Shown: positions 47,527 through 58,633 of the stretch, in pieces
How the letters are laid out: each line of letters starts with the position of its first letter
Position numbering within the stretch: position 1 is the first letter of the stretch
NCBI GenBank assembly: GCA_001972305.1
Contig: BDDD01001764.1
Span: 257,626-321,625, forward strand
Source of the DNA: Cephalotus follicularis
Lineage: Eukaryota; Streptophyta; Magnoliopsida; Oxalidales; Cephalotaceae
Direction of reading: 5' to 3'
DNA length: 64,000 nt
The notes under the pieces: model-generated
Database searches by the model: none
Told to the model about the DNA's origin: nothing
What the model saw: the letters and a program-made list of their open reading frames with translations, nothing else
Position numbers and translations under genes: made by a program

Positions 47527-50500
47527 TGTAACGTCCCCGACCCGAGCCCACTAATTGCTCAAAGCAAACTACAAGGATTGGTTGTCTTACGCGGGGTGAA
47601 CTGTTACATCCTTTAACACTCTTGTCTAAAGCTAATTTATATCATAAATCTCATACATTTCAACGTAATACATAGCCTTGAATACTAGATTTAAACATTC
47701 TCATCTTATCCAAAGATGTCATCAACCATAGCATTCTTATACATTTACACAGGATCATCACATAATACAGCGGAAGAACATTGTCTTATTACATGTCAAA
47801 GGCTATTATGCAAACACTATTGCATAGTACATTTCCTTCACAAAAACTCCTTCTTAAGAGCTCCCTCTAAAGCTCGCATTGTCCATTTAATTCCTTCTTG
47901 AAAACATCTTATTTGAAAACAAACATCAAAAGGAATGAGCTCAAAATAGCTCAGTAAGGTTTTCATTGTAAAACACATTTCATCATATCACTTTTCTAGT
48001 TAAACTCATAACTAGAACATTTCATAAAACATATCTCTTTTCTAGTCAAAATTTGTAACTAGAACATTTCATAAAAACATAACATAGAAGTCATTAAACC
48101 TTAATGAACCCTTTCACACCTCTTCACCGGGGCATTGTGCACTCCCCGATTACTATCCTTCTATCACATGGATGTCCGTGAGCAATCTTCGCTCCATCAA
48201 CATTAATCCATCTTGGATTCATTCCCCTTGGATCGCAATCCAAGGGTGGTTCATTCATCATCTCATAAAACATTTCCTTAATACTTTGAGTGATCGGCTC
48301 AAAGCATTCATAAACATCATTGTATAGCATTTCTTTCACAATTCATAAACATTTCTCTTCATTTGAGTAATTAACTCAAATGCTTTCATAAAACAGCTTT
48401 GCATAGCATTTCTAAAACTGAAAATTCATATAGAAATAAGCATTTTCTGAGGAAACTTAAAAGTGACTGGTTCCCTGTTTTAGCAGTACAGGAGCAGTAA
48501 AATGAAACATGACTTTTCATCAAGGATTCGACAGAATTTCAAATTTTACGAAACATAACAGTTAAAGTAGACATCTAAAAGTTTCTAAAACATTAAGCCA
48601 TTCGAAAATTCATCAAGAATTGAGCAAGATATGAATAAAACAATCCACTGTAAATTTAAATCAAAACAGGGGAAACTTTCATAAATATGGGTGTTGAATA
48701 TCCTTACGTTAATTTGAATTTCCTTTATTTCTTTCTCTTGTTGAATTCTCCACTTATTCCCATCAGAAAACTCTCCCTTTCCTAAGCCAAAATGGCTGAG
48801 CTCAGCCCTCAATTGCCCATAAATTGGATGATTACTTGGGGAACAAGCTTCTCCCTCTCTCCCATGAGTTATCACACATAGTTGTCCATGTGCCTCAAAT
48901 CCTCCAATGAAATTGTGACACTTGGCATCTAAACATAAAATATCTGGCTTCCTTAAACCCCGACATAACACTTGTCCCATATTTATTGATTTTAACTCAC
49001 AAAAGGATAAAATGTTAGACTTTGGTAACTATTCTGTACCTCAAAGCGTCGGTGCTTCACTTTCAAGCGTCGCCGCTTACGGGCTTGTTCTAAGTTCATC
49101 AACTCCCTCCTCAACTAAAGCACTGTAACACCCTCAATTCGGAACCGGGATCACTCCCGATTCAGGATCGGTGTGTCACACAAAACTGAACTAAAACATA
49201 TCAAGATCTTAATCTTAATCATCATCAATAGGTGGTGGTTCTAAAAATATGAAAACATGTTTAATCATAAAACATAAACTGAATCTGAAACATAATATGA
49301 AAACCGTCATAAATCAAAAATCACAATACTGTTTAGATAACTGGCCTATACACGACCATAACACTACTAAGAACATAACCAGATCAAACTCCTAGATGAT
49401 CCTCTGACATAGGGTAACTCTCTCATCACACTTGCCCATGCTATCCCTGAAAACCTGCCGCATGAAAAACAAAACGTGGCTGAGCAAACCTCAGTACAGA
49501 TATAGAATCATAAAACAGTTTACGAACAGTTTATGAAACAAATCAGTTACGAAACGACATAATTACGAAACAAAACAGATGCGAATCAAAACAGAACGGT
49601 TATAAAACAAAATAGAACAATTACGAATCATAACAGATCAGTTACGAATCATAACAGAACGAAACAAAACTTATCCGAAACAAAGCAGTTTACCAAAACC
49701 AAACGGTATCCGAAACAAAACAATATCATGCTCAATACAGTATCTGAAACAAACATGATGCGATACAAAACATTTCACGAAACGAAACACTCTACGAAAC
49801 AGAATAGAACAATTTACGAAACAAAAGAAAGCAGTTTCTGAACAGTACGAAACAAACAGATTATGGAACTAAACAAAACAGTAAACGATAAATGATAAGC
49901 AGTAAGATTTCAAAAGTTAACTCAAAACAGAAATCTTAAGCAATAAATTAGTTTAAACATTTCTTGAAATCACATATGAACTTTCATAAAAACCAAATCC
50001 ATAACTTTCAAAACGTATGTCAAACCTTTCAAAACATAATTTCCATACTGAGCCACATATCACATATCAGAACACATATGGCAAGGGAGTAGCTAATTCC
50101 ACATGCCCACTAGAATTGAAGTTTACGGCACTACACAGTCAATTCTCACATATCACATATCAGATCAACCATATGATCACATATTTGATCATTCACTAGA
50201 TCACATATCATAAACTAGAATCGATTCATACGCCTCTATCACATAACGGATCCATAAATCCACCTCATGGGATTTATTCGTACACTCAGAGACGTCGTAG
50301 TCTAATCACACCGCTATGGAAGTGTCACACGCCCGTGCCAGGCCCACGACGTGCCTATGGTACGCCCCATAGGTGGGTACAATACTCAGTATTCATTTAA
50401 AAAATATTGATTTATCACAATCAATTTAAAATCGCATAAAATATGCTTTCACAAAACATATCGAAAGCCGCTCACAACGGTATCGTAACATACATTTCAC

Positions 50501-52763
50501 AACATATCACATCATTTCATATCATATGTATAAAGTCGGAATCATTTAAAAATGTCAAACCAACTTTAAATTCAAGACGTATCAAAACCATAAAACATTA
50601 TCGATTTCATAAACGAAGAAGCTTATCAAAACTGTTTCAGTTCGAAATATCAGATAGCCAAGGAACAGAAAATCCGTACATATCCATTAGGCAATAAAAC
50701 GGGTTTTATTCAATCAAAAACTGATCGATGATAACCAAGAAATGGAATCCATAACAAATACAGAATCTGAAATTATCTCAAATAAAATCAGAAGGATATC
50801 AAAGAAAGAAGGACATCCGTACTTCATTTACTAGAACAAAACCGAATTTATCCCAACAATACCGAAGGACATATCAAGGAACGAAACATTCGTACAAAAA
50901 CATAACCGACTTTATTCAAATAAAATCAAACGGAGTATCCAAGAACAAAAGAATAATCCGTACATTAATCATAAAACCGAATTCATTTAAACAAAACAAC
51001 CAGAGAAATCCAAACCAAAGAGAATCCGTACAATAACGAAAGATAAAGCTGAAATTTATTCCTTTACAAACCAGTAGGAGGGTATCAAAGAAAGAGTTAT
51101 TCGTAACTCATGCGATCACCAAAACAACCTCAAGAATATGTATCGAGACTTCTCTAGACCGCTCATTGGTTGTTGCAAATATCTAACAGAAATAAAATCG
51201 TTCTCATAAGGACTTGAAATAAAATCAGACCTTGACTCATGGGTCATTATACACTGATCTTAACCATATAAGATAACAATAGGTTTAATACGTCCAATTC
51301 GCAGAAGTCTCATCTAAACACATTTTTGAATTCACTAAGGTAAGTCCAAGTTGTCCAATTCATCCAATTTCGAATCATAATACTATTTCAGCTCATAATA
51401 TCGTAAAACGATTACATAAATACATAATTCAACCGAAAACAGAATTTAACGGAGTAGGGTTCAGAGTTTAGCGAAAGCAGTCGAAACAGAGCACAAAGCC
51501 ATAATCGCATCGTGGAACTGGAACGGATCACACGTATGCGAAGTGCGGAGTCGGAAAACTGTCCAAAAAAATGCTGCCGGAGATAGCCGAGCGTGGGCTC
51601 ACGTGCCGCCGCCGGCCGGCACGTGTCTGTCACGCGTCACCAATTAGACACAAAAAAGGGCTGATCTGGAGCGTTGGAGGCCGAGGATCACATATCCAGG
51701 GCGCGTTTGCCACAAAGCCGTCGCGTTTGGCCAGAACAGATGCCTTTGAACACAGGTGGACTTTGCGCTAATCTACTTTTCCGGCGTGGCCAAGGGTCGG
51801 GGCTGGTCAGGTTCACTTCCTCTCGACGCCAGGATGCCGAATATGTGATTGTCTTTCCGTGCCGATCACCGGAGCGGGAGAATCAATGCCAAACAGATCC
51901 GGGAGAGAGAAGATGTTGCGCACGCCGGTGGAGACGTTGGCCGGTGCAGGGGTTGGGTCCGGTGGACTCAGTAGGTCATGGGGGTTCAACCGGTGCCGTT
52001 GCCGGTGCCATATCGGTGGCGTCGCCGGTGACAGCAGCTGAAGGAGAGAGAGAGAGGGTGGTCGGGAGAGAGAGAGAGAGAGAGAGTTTGGGAGAGAAAG
52101 TTTATTTCTTTTTTTTTTTTGTAAAAATAGGGTTTCTAACTTATTAAAAATGCTGAAAGGGTTTTAACAATTAAACAAAAAGACAAAAATTATTTTATTT
52201 ATTCATGGACTTAATATCAAAACCCACTAGGCTAAGGCCAAAACCTGCTTAGCCTAGCCAAAAGCAAAACAAATCGAAAAATGGGCAGTCCACAAACCGA
52301 AAAAAAATCGACAGCCCACACGAAACAAATCGAAAAGCCCGAAAAATCTACACGGAAAAACGGGATATTACAAGCACTGATGCTTCATTTTAAAGCATCG
52401 TCGCTTTATGGTCTCATCTAGGTCAACTAAAACACTTGACTTAAAAGCGTCAATGCTTACATTTAGGGCATCATCGATTGCACCAAGCGCTGCCGCTTTC
52501 ATTCAAGCGTCGTCGATTAGAGGAATTTGTCCAAATTGAACAATTACTTGTTTTAACTGTCGTCAAGAGGGCTCTAAGCATCGATGGTTACCTTCAAATC
52601 ATCGCCACTTTAAGTGAAACCGTTGACACTTTAAACATCTTCATCAACTCTTAACATTTGTGATCGACGCTTTGAACATGACGTTCATCCAAAACATATA
52701 GCAAACCTCAGTAATGGCAACCATATTTCCATATAACTTTAACAAAATTTCCCAGTCATTACA
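47527..52763 (-). repeat. 3' LTR of E2 (family F6) with nested F3 solo LTR
   Basis: On minus it starts TGTAATGACTGGG at 52763 and ends GGGACGTTACA at 47527. Without the insertion it is about 1.98 kb. The block at 48120-48160 is the exact reverse complement of part of the solo LTR at 56135-56175, which ties both to one family. Decayed AAGCGTCGACGCTT-type motifs lie at 49049 and 49070 and at 52376-52680. Two minus ORFs near 48.1-49.0 kb have no recognisable domain. Confidence 0.88.
49124..52372 (-). mobile_element. Solo LTR, family F3, 3.25 kb
   Basis: The plus strand runs TGTAACACCCTC to CGGGATATTACA, flanked by perfect AGCAC (49119-49123 and 52373-52377). It matches both E5 LTRs, including the GATCGGTGTGTCACAC end and a GA run near 52066-52087. 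It has no interior. A 157-aa plus ORF at 51674-52147 overlaps the GC-rich part and is antisense. I do not regard it as a gene. Confidence 0.94.
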
Positions 52764-52801
52764 TCCTACACCCCTTACAACAATTTTGCCCTCAAATTTT
52801 G
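52764..52801 (-). other. Polypurine tract region of E2
   Basis: On minus, GTAAGGGGTGTAGGA precedes the LTR start TGTAATGACTGGG. Confidence 0.8.
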
Positions 52802-54010
52802 TCATACATGAGACTTAAAAAGATAAGGGTACTCTTGTCTATTTGTATCCTCCAACTCCCATGTGGCTTCTTCAACTTCATGGTTTTTCCGTAAATATTT
52901 TACTAACGGGATGGTCTTGGTACACAGGACTTGTTCTTCATACACTTGGATCGGTTCAGCTCTTAGAACATGAGATGGGTTGGCCATATACTTCCTGAGT
53001 AGTGATACATGGAATACATTATGTACATGAGATAGACTTGGTGGCAAAGCAAGCCTATACGCAACTTCTCCTATCCTTTCAAAAATCTCATATGGTCCAA
53101 TGTATCGGGAACTACGCTTTCCCCCCTTGCCAAACCGCATCACTTCTTTCCATGGTGATACCTTGAGAAAAATGTGATCTCCCACTTCAAACTATAGCTC
53201 TCTCCGTCTCTTGTCCGCATAGCTCTTCTATCTACTTTGGGCCGTTAAGAGGCGTTTACGAATCAGTTTCACTTTCTTGGTAGCTACTTATACCATTTTT
53301 GGTCCCAATAACTTCCGTTCTCCTACCTCTTCCCAATAGATAGGCGGTCGACATCTCCGTCCATAAAGTGCTTCAACAGGTTCCATCTGTATGCTTGCTT
53401 GGAAACTATTGTTGTAAGCAAACTCGATCAAAGTGACATGTTGTTCCCAATTCCCTTGGAAATATATAACACAAGCACATAGAATGTCTTCCAATATCTG
53501 TATGGTTCGTTCTAATTGCCCGTTGGTTTGCGGATGGTACGCCGTATTGAAATTCAATCTTGTAGCCCAAAGAATTCTGTAGAGTCTTCCAAAAGCGTGA
53601 TGTTAAACGGGGATCTCGATATGAAATGATCGATACTGGTATACCATGTAGTATGATGATCTCTTGTTCATATACCCTTGCCAATCGACACAATGAATGA
53701 CTGTCTTTGATCCATAGAAAATGAGCTGACTTGGTTAAACGATCCACAATTACCCATACAACATTATTCCCTTTAGTTGTCCATGGCAGTCCTATTACAA
53801 AGTCCATGCTGATATGCTCCCACTTCCGTTCTGGTATGGGAAGTGACTGTAAGGTTACTTTCGGCAACTGATGCTTAGCTTTCACTTATTGACAAACAAG
53901 ACATATTGACACAAAGTCTGAAATTTCTCTTTTCATATTATTCCACTAATACAGATCTCGTAGATCTCTATACATCTTTGTACTTCCAGGGTGGACTGAG
54001 AAATTTGAAC
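52802..54010 (-). pseudogene. E2 integrase with chromodomain-like tail
   Basis: Read on minus. CQ-type zinc-binding end near 53890, then SMDFVIGLPWTTKG, VDRLTKSAHFLWIKD, SYRDPRLTSRFW, and in another frame HPQTNGQLERTIQILEDI and YGRRCRPPIYWEE. The C-terminal region has MRFGKGGKRSSRYIGPYE and HNVFHVSLLRKY. The tail TKTIPLVKYLRKNHEVEEAT ends WELED and PYLF at 52802. The second catalytic Asp (SDRD in E4) is Tyr, while the first Asp and Glu are kept. A frameshift near 53550 and a stop near 53190 also inactivate it. The usual ILDRQ start of the chromodomain-like part is missing. Confidence 0.92.
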
Positions 54011-54627
54011 TATGTGCTTCCTTCAATACTTCATCCTTCAATTCGGCATTAGATGGAACGCATAATCTCTTATTAAATCTCAATACGTTGTCAGCTCCCA
54101 AGCTGAAGCGCGATACCTTTCCATTCCTTACTCCCTATGCTATCTCATTGAGTTCCAAATCATCAAACTGACTTTGCTTTATTCTTTCAACTAGAGAAGG
54201 TTGTGCTATGACTTGAAATAGGAAAGCCCCTACTCCTTGTCTTATCACTTCCAAGTTCATCTGTTGGAAATCTCTTATGAACTCTTCCTGTGTGGTGATC
54301 ATCATCGCTACATTCCCTATGCTTTTCTGACTCAGGGCGTCTGCCACAACATTCGCTTTACCCGAATGGTATTGAATGGTGCAATGGTAATCCTTGATAA
54401 GCTCTATCCATCTCCTTTGCCTCATGTTTAAGTCCTTTTATGTGAAAATATGCTTGTGGCTTTTGTGATATGTGAAAATCTCGCACTTCACTCCATAAAG
54501 ATAATGTCTCCAAATCTTTTGCTTGAAGATAATTGCGGCCAATTCCAAATCATGCATAGGATAATCCTATTCATGCACTTTAAGCTGTCTAGAAGCTTAA
54601 CCGATCACTTTTCCTTGTTGAATCAGC
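54011..54627 (-). pseudogene. E2 RNase H, interrupted by a solo LTR
   Basis: Minus frames give MRQRRWIELIKDYHCTIQYH and GKANVVADALSQKS near 54425-54320. Further upstream lie the HDLELAA-like and IWRHYLYG blocks, with stops. It is cut at 54627 within GLGCVL by the solo LTR at 54633. Confidence 0.88.
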
Positions 54628-54874
54628 ACGCATGTAAGGACCCAAATTTCCATGTAAGATATTAATTATGGAAAATGTTTGCTATTGTGTAAATTGGCAA
54701 GTAGTTCAAGGGACCCATAGTATGAACCTACGCTCGGGGTGTTCGGGGGCTCCGCTCCCCGGTAAGCAGACGGGGGGTCCCGCTGCCCGGTCAGCGGGCA
54801 GGGGTTCGGGGGGCAGCGCCGCCGAAAGAAAATTTTATTTGGCTAAGTGATGAGAAGAAAAATGGTCTTAAGCG

Positions 54875-55200
54875 CCGACAGTTGTACTTAAAGCGTCGAC
54901 GCTCGGGTAGTAACAGTCGACGCTTAGACCCCTTCTATCTGCGCTTTAAACCAGTGCAAAGGTAAATTGGATAAAGCCCTCACACAGTCGACGCTTAGGG
55001 ATAAAGAGTCGACGCTTCGGTCAACGATCGACGCTCTAAATGTAAAAGTCGACGCTTTGAAGTCAAGTGTGTTAGTTTACTTGGACAAAGACTTAAAAGC
55101 GGTGACGCTTTGTAAGAAAGCGTCAGCGCTTTAGTCGGGATAGAGGTAAAAAACTAAGGTGAAGCCCGTGATTGTCGATGCTTAAAGAGAAAACGTCGAC
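54875..55200 (+). repeat. Phased array of GTCGAC-core motifs in the F6 LTR
   Basis: TCGA or the equivalent core starts at 54875, 54896, 54917, 54988, 55009, 55028, 55049, about 55103, 55123, 55175 and 55196. Within runs the spacing is 19-21 bp. The best copies read AAAGCGTCGACGCT and AAACGTCGACGCTTT, which are palindromic. Confidence 0.93.
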
Positions 55201-55299
55201 GCTTTGAGTCATTTTTTGACGTTTTGTGCGCCACGAGCAACGAACAGATGCGGTAAAAATAGGCAGAAAACAACAAAAATGGAGGCGGCGTTTTTTACC

Positions 55300-55307
55300 T
55301 ATAAATA
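55300..55307 (+). promoter_or_regulatory. TATA box of the F6 LTR
   Basis: TATAAATA just after the motif array and before a GAGAGAGAG-rich leader. Likely the U3 core promoter, with the start about 30 bp on. Confidence 0.6.
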
Positions 55308-56767
55308 GCAGTAAAATTGACAGGGAGATCAGTAGAAAACAATTGAGAGAGAGTGTTTACTGAGAGAAGGAAGAGAGAAAGAGAAAGAAGAGAAGGAAGA
55401 GAGAAAGAGAGAAACAAGGGAAGAGGAGAAAAGAGAATTTTGTTGGGATTTCAGCATAGTAAGTTCTTCAGTATGGAGAAAAGAGAGAAGGAGATAAAGC
55501 AAGGTAAGGATCCCTAGTCTTCTTTTAAAAGTACTTTATATTAGTAAGGATTTCTGGCCACTTTGTCAATATATTTTATGTTAGTATTTTATGTAAGGAA
55601 TTTCAACGCACTCTCCTAAAGTATATTTTTTGTTTATATTCAACTCAATTTAATTTAACTTTCCCATCGACATGATCGGTACATCCGTCTGACTGAGTGG
55701 AGGAAGTTAATTTTAATTTAATATTTCAATTAAGCAATTTTTATGCTCGATATTTAAATAACTTTTTTTTATATATCTTTTATAATTATTACGTTCCTGT
55801 ATTTTAAATTTCTACCAATATTCATGGTAAATGTCTATATTAAATTTATGTAAATTCTTAAATTCTATGTTGAATTGTTGCCAATTTCTTAACGAAATTA
55901 TATATTACCATTTTAAAATATTCCCATTTGAAATATGAATTCTAGAAAATGTTGTACAAAATTATTTATGAATGCTTTAAGCTGATCACTCAACGTATCA
56001 AGAAATGATTATTTTTACGAAATGAGAAAAGGCAACAAACTGAGATGAACAACGACTGCATTGCGATCCAGGGTCGATTAATCTAGTAAAAGATTAATGT
56101 TAAAGAGTGGAGAGTGCTCTCGGACATGCATGTGATGTAAGGATAGTAATCGGGGAGTGCACAATGCCCCGGTGAAGCAATAGTTCAACAGGGTCAATTA
56201 ATTTTATAAACTCCTCAGTATTTATAAAATATTCGGATTCATGAGATATGATCAGAAAAGAAATGAATGAATGTGAAATGTACTGGTTTTATAAAAAATA
56301 CTAGAAAATGGATTTGAATAATGTTTTATTTCTATAGTTCTTACTGAGCTATTTTGGTGCTCACTCCTTTCAATGTTTTTGTTTTCAACTAAAATTTTCC
56401 AGAAAAAGATTGAACGAGGAAAGTCGAGCTTTGGCAGGAGCTCATAAGTGATAATTTCGAGAAGAAATTATGTTACGAAATATAGTTTTGTGTAATAGTT
56501 TATGACATTATAAACTAATGTTTTCCGCTGTATAATGCCTTTTGATAGATCCTGTGGAGATGTAAGATGTTGACTATAATTGTTATGATGTATGATTATT
56601 TAAATAAGAGTATAAAATTTTAAGGTTTAGTATATCAAGTTATTTATAGATATTAGCAATTAGTAGGATTGTTAAAGGATAATAGGTTTCACCACCATGT
56701 AACGCACCGACTCCCCGAAGTTCGCTTTGAGCATAAAGTAGACTCGGATCTAGGGTGTTACAATGCA

Positions 56768-57889
56768 ACCCAGCCCTTTGTGAGATGCGTCGCTGTAAAC
56801 CACAAAACTCTCAGATTCTGTTAGTAATGCTAGTATCGGGGCATTCATCAGTCTTTCTTTCGACTTCAAGAAACTCTTCTCGAATTGGTCGAACCACTCA
56901 TGCTTTATATTCTTCTGTGTCAACCTTGTGAGTGGGTTCACAATACGAGAGAAATTCTCAACAAATCTTTGGTAGTAGCCTACCAATCCCAAAAAACTTC
57001 GTATCTCGGTCGCTGAAGTAGGTCTCTGCCATTCCTTTATCGCTTTTGTTTTGGCGGAATCCACAGAGATGCCCTCTCGTATGATCACATGTCCCAAGAA
57101 GGATACCTCTTTCATCCAAAATTGGCATTTGCTGAACTTATAGTAGAGCCATTCCTTCCGTAGTATTTGCAGCACATGTGTTAAATGTTCCTCATGCTCC
57201 TCTTGACTCTTTGAGTAAACCAGTATTTCATCGATGATGACTATCATGAACTGATCCAGATATTCACTGAATATTTTGTTAATCAAACTCATAAATACTA
57301 CCCGAGCATTTGTTAATCCAAATGAAATTACAAAAAACTCATCATGTCGATATCTTGTCCGAAAAGCAGTTTTTGGTATATCAACTTTCTTGACCTTCAC
57401 TTGATGGTAGCCCGATCAGAGATCAATCTTGGAGAAGTATCGAGCATTCTTGAGCTGATCAAACAAGTCGTCAATCCTTGGTAGTGGGTTCTTGTTCTTA
57501 ATGGTGACTTGATTCAGCTCTCAGTAGTCTATGCAGAGTCTCATTGTCCAGTCCTTCTTTTTCACAAACAATACCGGTGCACCCCATGGTGATACACTCG
57601 GCCGGATACATCCTTTATCCAAAAGCTCTTGTAATTGATCCTTCAATTCTTTCAATTCAGTTGGCAACATGTGGTAAGGCCTCCTGGAAATAGGAGCTGT
57701 TCCCTGTACCACATCAATAGTAAACTCCACTTCTCGATCCGGTGGCATAGCAGGTAAATCTTCAGGAAAAACATCGGTGAACTCCTTAACAACATGTAAC
57801 TCTTCTATCTTGATCTTCTCTTTATCTGTATCCACCATATAGGCAAGATAACCCTTACACCCACTTCCTAACATTCGCTTCACTTGCAT
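56768..57889 (-). pseudogene. E2 reverse transcriptase
   Basis: Minus from 57889: [55 protein letters not shown], a stop, [13 protein letters not shown], then [67 protein letters not shown] and [11 protein letters not shown] at the RNase H start. The active-site pair DD has become DE, which alone should abolish polymerase activity. Stops at about 57520 and 57405 split it. Confidence 0.92.
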
Positions 57890-58633
57890 CGATGATATGA
57901 TCTTCAGGGGTTCACTAGTTCCTGTGCTTCAGAATATGAACTCGGTTTGATCCAGTATAGAAGATTTAACTTCCTTCTTGAAACAGTTAACACTAGCATG
58001 ATTCGCTGAAAGCCAATCCATGCCTAGTATGACGTCAAACTTTAGGATTTCTAGAGGTACTAGATCTAATAGCATCATCCTATCACATATTCTTTGGTCA
58101 TAAGACTTATGTACTCTGTCTTCCATCAACATACTACAACTTGGGGTTTCCACAGCTAAACCTATCTCAAATTCTTGTGATGGGGTACTTAAACATTGTG
58201 CAAAAGATAAAGATACAAAACAATGCGTTGCTCCTGTATCAAACAATACATGTTCAGATTCAGAGCATACGGGAAAAGTACCTGTCACCACATTGTTAGA
58301 ATTTCCCGCCTCATCAGTTGTTGTGGCATAGGTCCTTGCCGGTGCTCTTTTTTGCTGGGCTCCACTTCCTCCTTGCCCTCCTATCTTTGGTTGGGTGCAT
58401 TGATTCAACATATGCCCTTCCTGTCCACGGTTGTAACATTTAATTGACCTTTGATTTTAAGCTTGATTCTATCCTTGTTGACACTCTCTGGCTTGGTGTC
58501 CTTACTTTCCACACTTAAAGCAAGCCCCCGTCCCATACAATCATTTCCCATGATGTTGTTTCCCACATTCTTGACAAGTCTTAGCGTCAGACTTTGCTTT
58601 CTTATGCTTACTGTTGGAGGAATCATCTACTTT
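57890..58633 (-). pseudogene. E2 protease and gag C-terminus
   Basis: The minus frame 58411-57929 holds the aspartic protease (HVLFDTGATHCFVSLSFAQC) and VILGMDWLSANHASVNCFKK. Upstream lie gag zinc knuckles: CQECGKQHHG near 58575, CFKCGKQGHQAREC near 58520-58480 and CYNRGQEGHMLNQC near 58440-58400, where the second Cys is Arg. A stop and frame change separate the knuckles. The rest of gag is cut by E3 at 58634. Confidence 0.88.

Larger units (their letters stand above)
54633..56762 (+). mobile_element. Solo LTR, family F6, 2.13 kb, inserted in E2
   Basis: TGTAAGGACCC to GGGTGTTACA, flanked by ACGCA (54628-54632) and ATGCA (56763-56767), one base different. Removing it rejoins GLGC and VL of the RNase H start. 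It is the same family as the E2 LTR but in the opposite orientation. An array of AAGCGTCGACGCTT-type motifs occupies 54875-55200, and a TATA box is at 55300. The GC-rich block at 54730-54830 (CGGGG and CCCGG runs) stands out from the AT-rich surroundings. Confidence 0.92.
47527..58633 (-). mobile_element. E2: Ty3/gypsy chromovirus-like element, minus strand, 5' end cut by E3
   Basis: The 3' LTR is 47527-52763, followed (reading minus from the right) by gag, protease, RT, RNase H and integrase between 58633 and 52802. The 5' part, with LTR and most of gag, lies beyond E3 and the window. The flank TTATA (47522-47526) is the predicted TSD. Two solo LTRs are nested in it. RT and integrase both have lost catalytic residues. 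Confidence 0.9.

Noticed and set aside
48124-48980. Two minus-strand ORFs (71 and 131 residues) as host genes
   Set aside because: They lie wholly inside the E2 LTR, and part of the same sequence occurs in the solo LTR at 54633-56762. No known domain.
54720-54835. GC-rich CGGGG/CCCGG block as a CpG-island promoter of a gene
   Set aside because: It lies at the start of a solo LTR, with no gene next to it. It is probably part of the LTR or a small insertion, and I could not find TSDs.
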